Assembly: GCA_026414995.1 (NCBI GenBank)
Contig: JAOAHY010000012.1
Coordinates: 1-40,078, forward strand
Reading direction: 5' to 3'
DNA: 40,078 nt
DNA from: Caldisericia bacterium
Lineage (GTDB): Bacteria > Caldisericota > Caldisericia > B22-G15
In this document: one piece after another, positions 1 through 11,130 of the stretch
How positions within the stretch are numbered: the first letter of the stretch is position 1
Layout: each line of letters starts with the position of its first letter
The notes under the pieces: generated by a model
What the model saw: the letters and a program-made list of their open reading frames with translations, nothing else
Databases searched by the model: none
Told to the model about the DNA's origin: nothing
Program-made: the position numbers and the translations under genes

Positions 1-42
1 AGGTAGGTGTACGAGAACGTGCGCCTGGATCACCTCCTTTCT
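1..42 (+). rRNA. rrs: 16S ribosomal RNA, 3' end only
   Basis: The window opens in the last helix and tail of 16S rRNA. The tail GGATCACCTCCTTTCT (27-42) holds the anti-Shine-Dalgarno CCTCC, which fits the AGGAGG sites before many genes here. Helix 45 can be drawn as AGGTGTACG, loop AGAA, CGTGCGCCT. The usual bacterial stem has GCCGT facing GCGGC; here both sides have changed together, so the helix is conserved by compensation. The tetraloop reads AGAA where GGAA is usual. The 3' boundary is approximate. Confidence 0.95.
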
Positions 43-156
43 AGGGAGCCATTTCTTTGGGTATAAGCAAGTACTGCTTAGTTTTGAGGGTATTAACCCT
101 CTTTTTATTCTGTACCTTGAAAATTAGTGATTTGATTCTGATCTCTCAACTTACCT
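43..156 (+). other. 16S-23S internal transcribed spacer, no tRNA
   Basis: This short spacer has no tRNA gene: no cloverleaf or T-loop GTTCGA-type motif is visible. It holds a small hairpin at 64-82 (TAAGCA and TGCTTA arms), a terminator-like hairpin at 86-106, a TTGAAAA element near 117-123 like those in Firmicutes spacers, and from 123 the left arm of the 23S processing stem. Confidence 0.85.
86..106 (+). terminator. Terminator-like hairpin inside the rRNA spacer
   Basis: Inverted repeat GAGGGT (86-91), loop ATTA, ACCCTC (96-101), followed directly by five T. It has the form of an intrinsic terminator but sits between co-oriented 16S and 23S genes. It may be a processing or pausing element, may be overridden by rRNA antitermination, or may attenuate read-through. 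Function is inferred only from shape. Confidence 0.45.

Positions 157-165
<9 letters not shown>
123..165 (+). repeat. Left arm of the 23S pre-rRNA processing stem
   Basis: This stretch is almost exactly complementary to 3198-3240 downstream of 23S. The paired arm runs about 43 bases with one bulged base, one mismatch and one G-U pair. It includes the mature helix 1 (AAGTCAAG with CTTGACTT) and extends outwards through CTCTCAACTT. Such long stems bring the 23S ends together for RNase III-type cleavage. The right arm lies in the 23S-5S spacer. Confidence 0.85.
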
Positions 166-3207
<3,042 letters not shown>

Positions 3208-3256
3208 GCTAAGTTGAGAGATCAGTATCAAATTACTAATTTTCGTTATTATTCAT

Positions 3257-3392
3257 GGGCTCTGGTGATTAAAGCGAAGGGGAAACACCCGGCTCCATTC
3301 CGAACCCGGAAGTTAAGCCCTTCAGCGCCGATGGTACTGAGGAGGGAAACCCCTCGGGAGAGTAGGTCATCGCCAGGGCCCTTTTTATTTTT
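3257..3392 (+). terminator. rRNA operon terminator built on the 5S closing stem
   Basis: GGGC at 3257-3260 pairs with GCCC at 3378-3381, continuing the 5S terminal helix outwards without a break. The stem is followed by TTTTTATTTTT (3382-3392). The intrinsic terminator therefore shares its stem with 5S. Confidence 0.75.
3261..3377 (+). rRNA. rrf: 5S ribosomal RNA
   Basis: The sequence has the 5S hallmarks: a terminal stem formed by CTGGTG (3262-3267) and CGCCAG, the core block CCATTCCGAACCCGGAAGTT, and the arm GGGAGAGTAGGTC near the 3' end. Length is about 117 bases, as is usual. It is last in the 16S-23S-5S operon, about 50 bases after 23S. Exact ends are inferred from the terminal helix. 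Confidence 0.95.
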
Positions 3393-3393
3393 A

Positions 3394-3402
3394 TGCTAAT
3401 AT
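3394..3402 (+). promoter_or_regulatory. Extended -10 promoter of the PLP-homeostasis gene
   Basis: TG-C-TAATAT fits the extended -10 form TGnTATAAT. It lies just after the rRNA terminator, so a promoter is needed here. The expected start of transcription (about 3409) is only a base or two before the ATG at 3411, and no Shine-Dalgarno sequence is present. Confidence 0.5.
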
Positions 3403-3410
3403 AAATATGT

Positions 3411-4076
3411 ATGAATAAAGATTATATAATAAAAAACATTGAAAAAATTTTTAATGAAATTCCAAATTATGTTAATGTCGTTGCAGTTATAAAAAATAGA
3501 AATATAGAAGAAATTGATTTAGCAATAAAAGGTGGTATTAAAATATTAGGAATAAATTATGTTAAAGATGGTTTAAATATTTATAATTTTTTTAAAAATA
3601 AAACAGAATTTCATCTTATAGGCCATCTTCAATCAAATAAAATATCTAAAGCTATAAAAATATTTGATAAAATTCAAACAATAGATTCTATAGAGCTATC
3701 TTATGAAATTAATGAAAAATTAAAAAAAGAAGATAAAATTTTACCTATTTTTATTGAGATTAACATTGCAAAAGAAAAGAGTAAGTTTGGTATAAATCCA
3801 GAATATATATATGAATTTTCAGAAAAGTTATCAAATTTTGATAACTTGGTTATAGAAGGTTTAATGACAATGGGTCCAAATGTACCTGATAAAGAGATTA
3901 TTAGAAAATATTTTAAAGAAACAAGAATTATATTTGAAAATTTAAAAAAATTAAATTATAAAAATTTTAATTTAAAATATTTATCAATGGGGATGTCAGA
4001 TTCTTATAGAATTGCAATTGAAGAAGGATCAAATATGATAAGAATTGGAAGAAAAATATTTGAAAAAAATGAATAA
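3411..4076 (+). CDS. yggS: YggS/PLPBP-family pyridoxal phosphate homeostasis protein
   Basis: This 221-residue protein belongs to the YggS/PROSC family, single-domain alanine-racemase-like barrels that bind pyridoxal 5'-phosphate and balance PLP and amino-acid pools without known catalysis. Family signatures appear in order: VVAVIK near residue 23 (the Lys is the PLP-binding position), FHLIGHLQSNK near 67, the GLMTMGP block near 152, and near the C terminus LSMGMSDSYRIAIEEGSNMI followed by RIGRKIF. Length matches the family (about 220-230). It is a single-gene unit between the rRNA terminator and the next promoter. The ATG at 3411 is chosen because the family start lies close by and no upstream in-frame start exists. 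It has no ribosome-binding site. Confidence 0.93.
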   Translation: MNKDYIIKNIEKIFNEIPNYVNVVAVIKNRNIEEIDLAIKGGIKILGINYVKDGLNIYNFFKNKTEFHLIGHLQSNKISKAIKIFDKIQTIDSIELSYEINEKLKKEDKILPIFIEINIAKEKSKFGINPEYIYEFSEKLSNFDNLVIEGLMTMGPNVPDKEIIRKYFKETRIIFENLKKLNYKNFNLKYLSMGMSDSYRIAIEEGSNMIRIGRKIFEKNE

Positions 4077-4141
4077 AATTATGTTAAACTTAAATGGAAC
4101 AAAGATGATTAAATTTATTCTAAATAATTTAGGAGGAGTTA

Positions 4142-5590
4142 ATGAAAAAAAGTTTGTTTTGTTTAGTGATAATAATTTTAATTTCACCTTTATTTATTGG
4201 TTTAAAATTCCAAAATCCTAAAATTTATATTGAACCACAAAATATGAGTGTTATCTCAGGAGGTTTTGGAAGTTTTGATATAAGAATTAGCAATATAACA
4301 GATCTTTATGGCGCATCTTTTGATATAAATATTCCACTTTCAAATTTAATTGTTGAAGATACATATATAAGTGATTCAAAAGATAATGAAACAAATATTT
4401 TAGTAAAAGATAAAAGAAATATAGTTTTATTAAAAGCAGTTAAACAAAATGAGAACAGAATAATTATAGGTATATCAAGAATTGGTCAAATTAATGGAAT
4501 TACAGGTTCGGGGCTTCTATTGAATGTTAAAGTAAAAGGGGGAAATGTAGGTGTTTATGATATAACATTAAACAATATTTACCTTTTTGATTCTAAAATG
4601 AGACAAATTCAAGTTGATACTATAGATGCAAAAACAAAAATAACTGTTTATCCAGTAGATTCAACACCACCAACAATAAAATTTATAAAAACACCCCCAC
4701 AAGAAACAAATCAAACTTTAAGTATAGAATTTCAATGGGAGGGTAGTGACGATAAAACTCTTCCTGAAAATTTAATATATTCATATAAGTTAGATGATTC
4801 TCCTTGGAGTGATTGGAAAAAAATAACAAAATTTTTAACACCCAATTTAAAAGAAGGTGACCACACTTTTTCTGTAAAAGCAAAAGATGAAGCAAACAAT
4901 GAATCAAATATAATTACATATACTTTTAAAATTGATATAACACCACCTATACTTGAAATATCATCTCCTTTATCGAATATTGAAGTTTTAGAAAAAATAT
5001 TAGAAATTAAAGGAAAAACTGAGCCAGGTATTACTGTTAAATCAAAAGATATTTCTGTAATTTCTGATCAACAAACAGGTGATTTTAAAATTTCATATAC
5101 TTTAAATGAAGGTGAAAATAAAATAGAAGTTAAAGCAATTGATAAAGCCGGAAATGAAACAATCAAAACATTAATAATTAGATATAAGGCAAGAACTATT
5201 ATTAGACTCCAAATTGGAAATCTTATGGCAGTTTTAAATGATAAAACAATAATTCTTGAATTAGCTCCTTTTATAGAAAATGGAAGAACATTAGTTCCAC
5301 TAAGATTTATTGCTGAATCATTTGGCGCTAAAGTAAATTGGGAACCAAAAGAACAAAAGATTACTATAACCCTTGAAACCAAAACCATAACTCTTTGGGT
5401 TGGGAAAAAGGAAGCTCTTGTAAACAATCAAAGATATTATCTTGAGGTACCTCCAAAAGTTATTGAGATTCCTGAAATTGGTGGTGGAAGAACTGTTGTT
5501 CCACTTCGTTTTGTTTCTGAAGCATTAGGTGCAAAAGTTGATTGGGATCCTGATTTACAAATAATAACAATTACATATCCAGGATATTAA
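4142..5590 (+). CDS. Secreted cohesin-like protein with Ig-like and two stalk domains
   Basis: The product has 482 residues. Residues 1-22 form a signal peptide (MKKS, then a hydrophobic run). Residues about 28-165 look like a cohesin-type beta-sandwich: repeated ISNITDLYG-type strands and GSGLLLNVKVKG, as in cohesins near SGNGTLFTI. Two Ig-like modules follow (about 175-265 and 268-346), the second with the EGENKIEVKAIDKAGN pattern of glucodextranase-type Ig domains. Residues 360-480 hold two copper-amine-oxidase N-terminal (stalk) repeats, each with RTLVPLRF or RTVVPLRF followed by an E-alGAKVdW motif. Stalk domains are common on secreted proteins of anaerobes. A strong AGGAGG site (about 4131-4136) precedes the ATG. 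The next secreted protein follows after 12 bases. The role is inferred to be envelope or extracellular scaffolding; no catalytic domain is seen. Confidence 0.75.
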   Translation: MKKSLFCLVIIILISPLFIGLKFQNPKIYIEPQNMSVISGGFGSFDIRISNITDLYGASFDINIPLSNLIVEDTYISDSKDNETNILVKDKRNIVLLKAVKQNENRIIIGISRIGQINGITGSGLLLNVKVKGGNVGVYDITLNNIYLFDSKMRQIQVDTIDAKTKITVYPVDSTPPTIKFIKTPPQETNQTLSIEFQWEGSDDKTLPENLIYSYKLDDSPWSDWKKITKFLTPNLKEGDHTFSVKAKDEANNESNIITYTFKIDITPPILEISSPLSNIEVLEKILEIKGKTEPGITVKSKDISVISDQQTGDFKISYTLNEGENKIEVKAIDKAGNETIKTLIIRYKARTIIRLQIGNLMAVLNDKTIILELAPFIENGRTLVPLRFIAESFGAKVNWEPKEQKITITLETKTITLWVGKKEALVNNQRYYLEVPPKVIEIPEIGGGRTVVPLRFVSEALGAKVDWDPDLQIITITYPGY

Positions 5591-5602
5591 TTAGGAGGAG
5601 AA

Positions 5603-8600
5603 ATGAAAAATAAATTATTATTAAACCTTTTTATTTTAATTTTATTTTTTGGTTTAACAAACATTAATGTTTACGGAAATTTAAAACAAACATCTTCTTG
5701 GACAACTTTTATGAAAGATTCAAGGCATACTGGTTTAGCAGATATAGAAATAGATCCTAATAAATTACCAAAAACAGACGATCCGGTTGCTAAAAGTGAA
5801 TTATCTACTAATTCGAAATCTTCACCAATTGTAGCAAATGGTTTTGTATATGTTGGAGACGCTTCAGGTAAAATATATGCATTCAGTATAAATGATGCAA
5901 AAAATGTTATTGTTTCTGGTGGTAATTGGCAACCAAAATGGACTTATCAAACCCCTAATATTATTAACGGTTCACCTCTTTATTATAATGGAAAAATTTA
6001 TGTTTGCTCAGGTGGTGATGTTAATAAAACAAGTGGTATTTATGCTATAAATGCTTTAACAGGTCAAAAAATTTGGGAGTTTTCAGATTTAAACCAACCT
6101 ACAATTTTTAGAGGGCAAGCAGAGGGATCTCCTATAGTTGCTGAAAATAGAATTATTTTTGCAACAAATGGGATTGAATCATATGTATATGCATTAGACC
6201 CAGAAACAGGAGGTCTTATTTGGAGATTTCCTCTTTCAAACCATGGAGTAAAAGGATCACCATGCTTTCTTGGAGGTTCAGTTTATGTTTTAACTTTTGA
6301 TGGTTTTATATACGCAATAGATATATTAAGTGGTTCTTCACCCATTTCACCATATAAACCAACAGGTATATCAGCATTCCAAAATTATTCATCAATTTCA
6401 ACTGATGGAAATTATCTTTATATACCTGTAAAATCTCAATACTCCTTTGAAAATGGTAAAATAGTTTTTCTAACAACACTTCTCTCATTTGTTAGAGAGT
6501 TTTCTACTAATAGTCATTTTTCAGCAACTGCAGCTATTGGTGATGATTCAATTTATATTGGTGATGAACTTGGTAGATTTTATTCGATTGAAAAAACTAC
6601 AGGTACTATAAGGGGTGGTTTTCCTTTTCAAACAGGTGGAAAAATAGAGAGTTCAGCTGCAATTTCAGGAAATTATATTTATTTTGGTTCAAACGACAAA
6701 AAAATTTATGGATTAAACAGAAGAACTGGTCAAAAATTATGGGAATATGAAACTCAAGGTGAAATTCAATCATCACCAGCAATCGCAGAAGGTGGTTTAT
6801 TTTTTGTGTCGCAAGATCATTATTTATATGCATTTTTTGAAAATGATTTTGATATAAATATATCTCCTGATAGTCAAGTAACATATGTTGGAGGTGAAGT
6901 TACTTTTTCTATTAATATTTTACCTTTTAGCAATTTCTCTGGTAGCGTAGAATTATTTCTTGAAAATGCACCATCTAATTTAATTTATAAATTTGAACCT
7001 AAAGTACTAACAGATCAAGTTAAAAGTTCAACATTAAAAATAAATATTCCTGAAGGTGTTAATGCTGGAACTTATAATATGAAAATTGTAGCTAGAAGCT
7101 TAATTTCTAGAAGATCAAAAAATATAAGACTATCAGTTAATGTTCAACCATATTTTTCATTAAATGTTAATCCTGAAAAAGGAGAGGTATTTATAGGTGA
7201 TGATGAATTTATTTTTAATGTATCTTTCTCTGCATATGGTGGATTTACAGATACTATTTCATTATCAATAGAGAATCCACCTTCTGGAATTCAATATGAA
7301 TTTAATCCTCAAACAATATCTATATCAAACCCTAATTCTAAACTTACTGTTAGAGCTATATTGGCAACAATTCCCCAATCATACACTTTAAGAATAAAAG
7401 GTATAAGTGGCTCAATAATAAGAACAAAAGATGTGACTTTAATTGTAAAGCCACAAGTAGAAGGTTCGTTTGTGATTAATGTTTCAAATGTTTTAAATAA
7501 TATTTATCAAGGTGAAACAGGTATTTTTAGAATATCTCTTGATGGAATAGGTGGTTTTAATACAAAAGTTAAATTGATTTTATTAAATCCCCCACCCAAT
7601 AGTGAAGTTAGATTTTCTCCACAGGAGATATTTCCTGGTCAAACATCTACTTTAACAATTACAACATCAGATACAACACCTGCTAATTCATATTTATTGA
7701 CACTTGTTGGTAGAGGTGGAGGTAAAAGTTTTACTATAACCATTAATTTAACAGTATTAGTAAAACCAACAGGTGATTTTAAAATTGAAATTGAACCCCC
7801 ATTTGAGAGAAATGTTACTAAAGGAGGCACTTTATTTTATATAGTTAAAGTAAAAAGAGATAATATTTTTAAAGATAATGTCAATCTTAAACTAGAAATT
7901 CAAGACATATCAATGCCACAAGGATTAACTTATAGTTTTTCACCAGAAACAATTCCTTATGTAATTGATACTTCTTATCTTAAAATAGAATTTCCAAATA
8001 ATATAAATTCAGGAACTTATAAATTTGTGATTAAGGGTGAAAGTGGGAGTAAAATTAGAGTTCAAAATATAATTGTCTCTGTTTATGATCAAGGAGATAC
8101 AAATATTTCTTTATTGCCATCACAGATTAATGTAACAAACGGCGAACAATTTAATGTTGATATAAATATAAACAATGTTACAAATCTAGTATCACTAAAT
8201 TTGTATATTATTTTTGATCCCTCTCTAATTCAGGTTGAAGAAATTAAATTAGGAAATTTCTTATCAAGTGATAATATTACTCCTATTTTTTCATATAAAA
8301 TTTATAATCTTGAAGGTTATTTGATTTTACAAGGCGTTAGACCTCAAATAAAAGGTGTTAGTGGAAATGGTACTCTTTTTACAATAACATTTAGAAGTAT
8401 AAAAGAAGGGGATCTCAATTTAAAAATAGCAAATTTAAATTTATATAACACAATACCTAATTATATTCCATGTAAAGTATATACTAATAATATAAAAATA
8501 TCAGCATCAGGTGGAGTAAAAGGTGATGTTAATGGAGATAAAATAGTTAATGGTTTAGATTTAATACTTCTAATGCAAGCTTTTGGTTCAACTCCAAAAG

Positions 8601-8701
8601 ATCAAAATTGGAATCAGAATTGCGATTTTAATGGTGATTTAATTATTAATGGAATAGATTTAATAATCTTAGCCCAAAATTGGGGAAAAGTAATACCATA
8701 A
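5603..8701 (+). CDS. Secreted PQQ-type beta-propeller with Ig-like, cohesin-like and dockerin domains
   Basis: The product has 1032 residues with a signal peptide (1-25). Residues about 65-415 carry at least seven PQQ-like blades, recognisable as SSPIVANGFVYVGD, GSPIVAENRIIF, IYFGSNDKKIYGL and TGQKLWEYE. About 418-830 hold four Ig-like repeats, each starting with F-I-V-P-like strands and ending in a V-K-P or V-Q-P linker. About 833-955 form a cohesin-like module (NVTNGEQFNVDININN, SGNGTLFTITF). The C terminus (974-1032) is a dockerin with two duplicated calcium-binding loops, GDVNGDKIVNGLDLILL and CDFNGDLIINGIDLIIL. Having a cohesin-like module and a dockerin in one chain, beside another cohesin-like protein, suggests self- or partner-assembly at the cell surface. 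No enzyme domain is seen. An AGGAGG site precedes the ATG and the gene is translationally close to its neighbour. Confidence 0.8.
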   Translation: MKNKLLLNLFILILFFGLTNINVYGNLKQTSSWTTFMKDSRHTGLADIEIDPNKLPKTDDPVAKSELSTNSKSSPIVANGFVYVGDASGKIYAFSINDAKNVIVSGGNWQPKWTYQTPNIINGSPLYYNGKIYVCSGGDVNKTSGIYAINALTGQKIWEFSDLNQPTIFRGQAEGSPIVAENRIIFATNGIESYVYALDPETGGLIWRFPLSNHGVKGSPCFLGGSVYVLTFDGFIYAIDILSGSSPISPYKPTGISAFQNYSSISTDGNYLYIPVKSQYSFENGKIVFLTTLLSFVREFSTNSHFSATAAIGDDSIYIGDELGRFYSIEKTTGTIRGGFPFQTGGKIESSAAISGNYIYFGSNDKKIYGLNRRTGQKLWEYETQGEIQSSPAIAEGGLFFVSQDHYLYAFFENDFDINISPDSQVTYVGGEVTFSINILPFSNFSGSVELFLENAPSNLIYKFEPKVLTDQVKSSTLKINIPEGVNAGTYNMKIVARSLISRRSKNIRLSVNVQPYFSLNVNPEKGEVFIGDDEFIFNVSFSAYGGFTDTISLSIENPPSGIQYEFNPQTISISNPNSKLTVRAILATIPQSYTLRIKGISGSIIRTKDVTLIVKPQVEGSFVINVSNVLNNIYQGETGIFRISLDGIGGFNTKVKLILLNPPPNSEVRFSPQEIFPGQTSTLTITTSDTTPANSYLLTLVGRGGGKSFTITINLTVLVKPTGDFKIEIEPPFERNVTKGGTLFYIVKVKRDNIFKDNVNLKLEIQDISMPQGLTYSFSPETIPYVIDTSYLKIEFPNNINSGTYKFVIKGESGSKIRVQNIIVSVYDQGDTNISLLPSQINVTNGEQFNVDININNVTNLVSLNLYIIFDPSLIQVEEIKLGNFLSSDNITPIFSYKIYNLEGYLILQGVRPQIKGVSGNGTLFTITFRSIKEGDLNLKIANLNLYNTIPNYIPCKVYTNNIKISASGGVKGDVNGDKIVNGLDLILLMQAFGSTPKDQNWNQNCDFNGDLIINGIDLIILAQNWGKVIP

Positions 8702-8770
8702 AAATTATTGATTTTTTTAAAAAATATATTAAATTTTAATTAAAAATATTTTTAAAAATAGGAGGTTAAA

Positions 8771-8908
8771 ATGTCACCAAAAAAAGCAACAAAAAAGACA
8801 ACAGCAAAAAAAGTTGAATCTAAAGCTAAGGAAACAAAAAAGGTAGAAAAAACTGAAAAAAAAGCAACAAAAAGGAGTGGGTGCGGGAGTAAAAAGAAAG
8901 AAAGTTAA
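8771..8908 (+). CDS. Small lysine-rich basic protein, 45 residues
   Basis: An ATG preceded by a textbook AGGAGG site (8760-8765) opens a 45-codon frame. It begins MSPKKATKKTTAKKVE and ends TKRSGCGSKKKES. Roughly two fifths of the residues are lysine, with alanine, threonine and glutamate, plus one cysteine near the end. The composition resembles low-complexity tails of histone H1-like or ribosome-associated proteins, but no family can be named. It follows the dockerin protein by 69 bases and could share its mRNA. Downstream, at about 8925-8952, an AT-only imperfect hairpin ending in TTTTTT could be a weak terminator. Translation is supported mainly by the ribosome site and clean start; function is unknown. 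Confidence 0.6.
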   Translation: MSPKKATKKTTAKKVESKAKETKKVEKTEKKATKRSGCGSKKKES

Positions 8909-8990
8909 AATAAATTAAAAACTTAAAAATTTAACATATTAAATTATTTTTTCACTATAATTTTATTTATATTATTAATATTTTTATTTA

Positions 8991-8999
8991 TGTTATACT
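8991..8999 (+). promoter_or_regulatory. Extended -10 promoter of the helicase operon
   Basis: TG-T-TATACT is a good extended -10 box. Transcription would start near 9006, about seven bases before the ATG at 9013. No Shine-Dalgarno sequence lies between. No clear -35 box is seen, which is usual for extended -10 promoters. Confidence 0.55.
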
Positions 9000-9012
9000 T
9001 ATTTTGGTATAT

Positions 9013-11130
9013 ATGGGTTTTATAAAGAATTTGATAGATAAAGAATTAAATGAGAATCAAAAAGAAGCTGTTCTTCATACCGAAGGTCCACTTCTTGTTT
9101 TCGCGGGTGCAGGAAGTGGTAAAACAAAAACTCTAACATTTAGAGTTGCGTATTTAATTGAAGAGTTAAAAATAAATTCTAAAAATATTTTAGCAGTAAC
9201 ATTTACTAATAAAGCAGCCGAGGAGATGAAAGATAGAATAAAATTACTTCTAAATAGGAATATAGATTTTATGTGGATAGGAACATTTCATTCTATTTGC
9301 GCAAGAATTTTAAGAGATGAAATACATAATTTAGGATATAACAAAAACTTTTCTATAATTGATGAAGATGATTCAGTAAAAATTATAGAAGAATCAATAA
9401 AATTTTTAGATTTATCTAAAAATTATTTTATTCCTCAAGATATTTTTTCAAAAATTTCTTTTATAAAATCAAGAGGATTTTTTGTTGATGATTTTAAACC
9501 AAAAGATGCATATGAAGATATATTAAAAAAAATTTTTTTAAGATATGAAGAAATAAAAAAGTTTGGTAATATGCTAGATTTCGATGATTTAATTAATTTT
9601 GTAACTAGACTTCTTAATACTAATGATGTTATTGCAAGGGTGTATTCTGAAAAGTTTAAATTTATTCTTGTAGATGAATATCAAGATATAAATCCCTCAC
9701 AGCATAAACTTTTAAAAGCATTAACAAAATATAATAAAAACATTTTTGTTGTAGGAGATGATGATCAAAGTATTTACAAATTTAGAGGTTCAAGTTCAGA
9801 ACTTATGCTTTCATTTAAATATGATTTTGAAGAAGTTAAAGTTGTTTATCTTACAGAAAATTATAGGAGTAGAGAATTAATTGTAAATGCTGCGAAAGAG
9901 TTAATTTCAAACAATAAAAAAAGAGAAGAAAAACCTCTTTTTGCTATAAAAGAGGGTGGAAACAAAATTAAACTATATTCAGCTTTAAACGAAATAGATG
10001 AAGCTAGGTTTGTAGTTAATAAAATAGAAGAATTAATAAATTTAGGGGTTAAGCCAAATGAAATTGCAATATTATATAGAACCAATGCTCAATCTAGAAA
10101 TTTTGAAGACTTTTTAATTCTTAAAAATATTCCTTATAGATTAGTTGGTGGTATAAAATTTTATCAAAGAAAGGAAATTAAGGATATTATTTCCTATTTT
10201 AGGATTATTTTAAATGATAGAGATTTTTTATCTCTTGAAAGAGTTTTCAATTATCCAAAGATTGGTATAGGTGAAAAGACATTTGAAAAAATAAAAGATT
10301 ATTTAGAAAAAGGATTTTCTTTAGAAGAGACTTTGGAAGAAATAATTTCATATATGAAAAATAAAAAAATTGAAGAGGGTTTAAGAAAGTTTCTTTTAAA
10401 TTATAGAAATTGGAAAGAGAATAAAGATGATATATTCAATTTAATAGATTCAATACTTAAAGATACTAATTTTCTTGATGAGCTTGATGATGAACGAAAA
10501 GAGAATATTTATGAATTTTTAAATATAATTAAAGAATTTTATGAAAGAACACAAAGCAAAAATCTCGAAGATTTCCTTCAATATATTTCATTAATAAGTG
10601 ATGTTGACACTATTGATGCCTCTGAAAAAATAACATTAATGACGGTACATTCTGCAAAAGGACTTGAATTTCAAATAGTTTTTATTGTTGGTTTAGAAGA
10701 TGGCCTATTCCCTCATTTTAAGTCACTTCTTTCAAAAGATGATATTGAAGAAGAAAGAAGGCTTCTTTATGTCGCAATGACTAGAGCAAAGGAAGATTTA
10801 TATTTTACTTATAGTTTAAGGAGAACAAGAAGAGGAATTCCAGATTTTCCTGAAATTTCTAGATTTATAAAAGAGATACCCTCTAAATACTTTGAGAATT
10901 TATGTGAAATTGTTGAAGATAAAGAAAATTTAACTAATTTTATTGATAATAAAACAAACCACGATTTTAAAATTAATAAAAATGAAGTCATTTATCATGA
11001 AGAGTTTGGATACGGTAAAGTATTAGATTTTGTTAATGATAATATAAATCCATATATTATTGTTGATTTTGGAGATGGCGATATTAAAAAACTTTCAATT
11101 AAATATTCAAAAATAAAAAGAGGTGAATGA
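9013..11130 (+). CDS. pcrA: UvrD/PcrA-type superfamily 1 DNA helicase
   Basis: This ATP-dependent 3'-5' DNA helicase acts in nucleotide excision repair, mismatch repair or clearing of transcription and recombination complexes. Motifs appear in order: LNENQKEAV (Q motif), AGAGSGKT (Walker A), TFTNKAAEEM, GTFHSICARILR, LVDEYQD (Walker B DExQ), VGDDDQSIYKFRGS, TENYRS, and EEERRLLYVAMTRAK (motif VI). The last about 50 residues (HEEFGYGKVLDF, IIVDFGDGDIKKL) match the PcrA C-terminal Tudor-like domain that contacts RNA polymerase. From the ATG at 9013 the product is 705 residues, usual for PcrA. A TTG at 9004 would add three residues but lies at or before the predicted transcription start. It heads a packed operon running to hup. 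Confidence 0.92.
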   Translation: MGFIKNLIDKELNENQKEAVLHTEGPLLVFAGAGSGKTKTLTFRVAYLIEELKINSKNILAVTFTNKAAEEMKDRIKLLLNRNIDFMWIGTFHSICARILRDEIHNLGYNKNFSIIDEDDSVKIIEESIKFLDLSKNYFIPQDIFSKISFIKSRGFFVDDFKPKDAYEDILKKIFLRYEEIKKFGNMLDFDDLINFVTRLLNTNDVIARVYSEKFKFILVDEYQDINPSQHKLLKALTKYNKNIFVVGDDDQSIYKFRGSSSELMLSFKYDFEEVKVVYLTENYRSRELIVNAAKELISNNKKREEKPLFAIKEGGNKIKLYSALNEIDEARFVVNKIEELINLGVKPNEIAILYRTNAQSRNFEDFLILKNIPYRLVGGIKFYQRKEIKDIISYFRIILNDRDFLSLERVFNYPKIGIGEKTFEKIKDYLEKGFSLEETLEEIISYMKNKKIEEGLRKFLLNYRNWKENKDDIFNLIDSILKDTNFLDELDDERKENIYEFLNIIKEFYERTQSKNLEDFLQYISLISDVDTIDASEKITLMTVHSAKGLEFQIVFIVGLEDGLFPHFKSLLSKDDIEEERRLLYVAMTRAKEDLYFTYSLRRTRRGIPDFPEISRFIKEIPSKYFENLCEIVEDKENLTNFIDNKTNHDFKINKNEVIYHEEFGYGKVLDFVNDNINPYIIVDFGDGDIKKLSIKYSKIKRGE

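Noticed and set aside
43-156. tRNA genes in the rRNA spacer.
   Set aside because: No cloverleaf, anticodon stem or T-arm signature; the hairpins are too short.
4683-4907. Minus-strand frame inside the cohesin-like gene; similar antisense frames at 5068-5427, 6606-6884, 9861-10085, 11318-11569, 20695-20973 and elsewhere.
   Set aside because: They are shadows of well-supported plus-strand genes, with low-complexity or hydrophobic translations and no ribosome sites.
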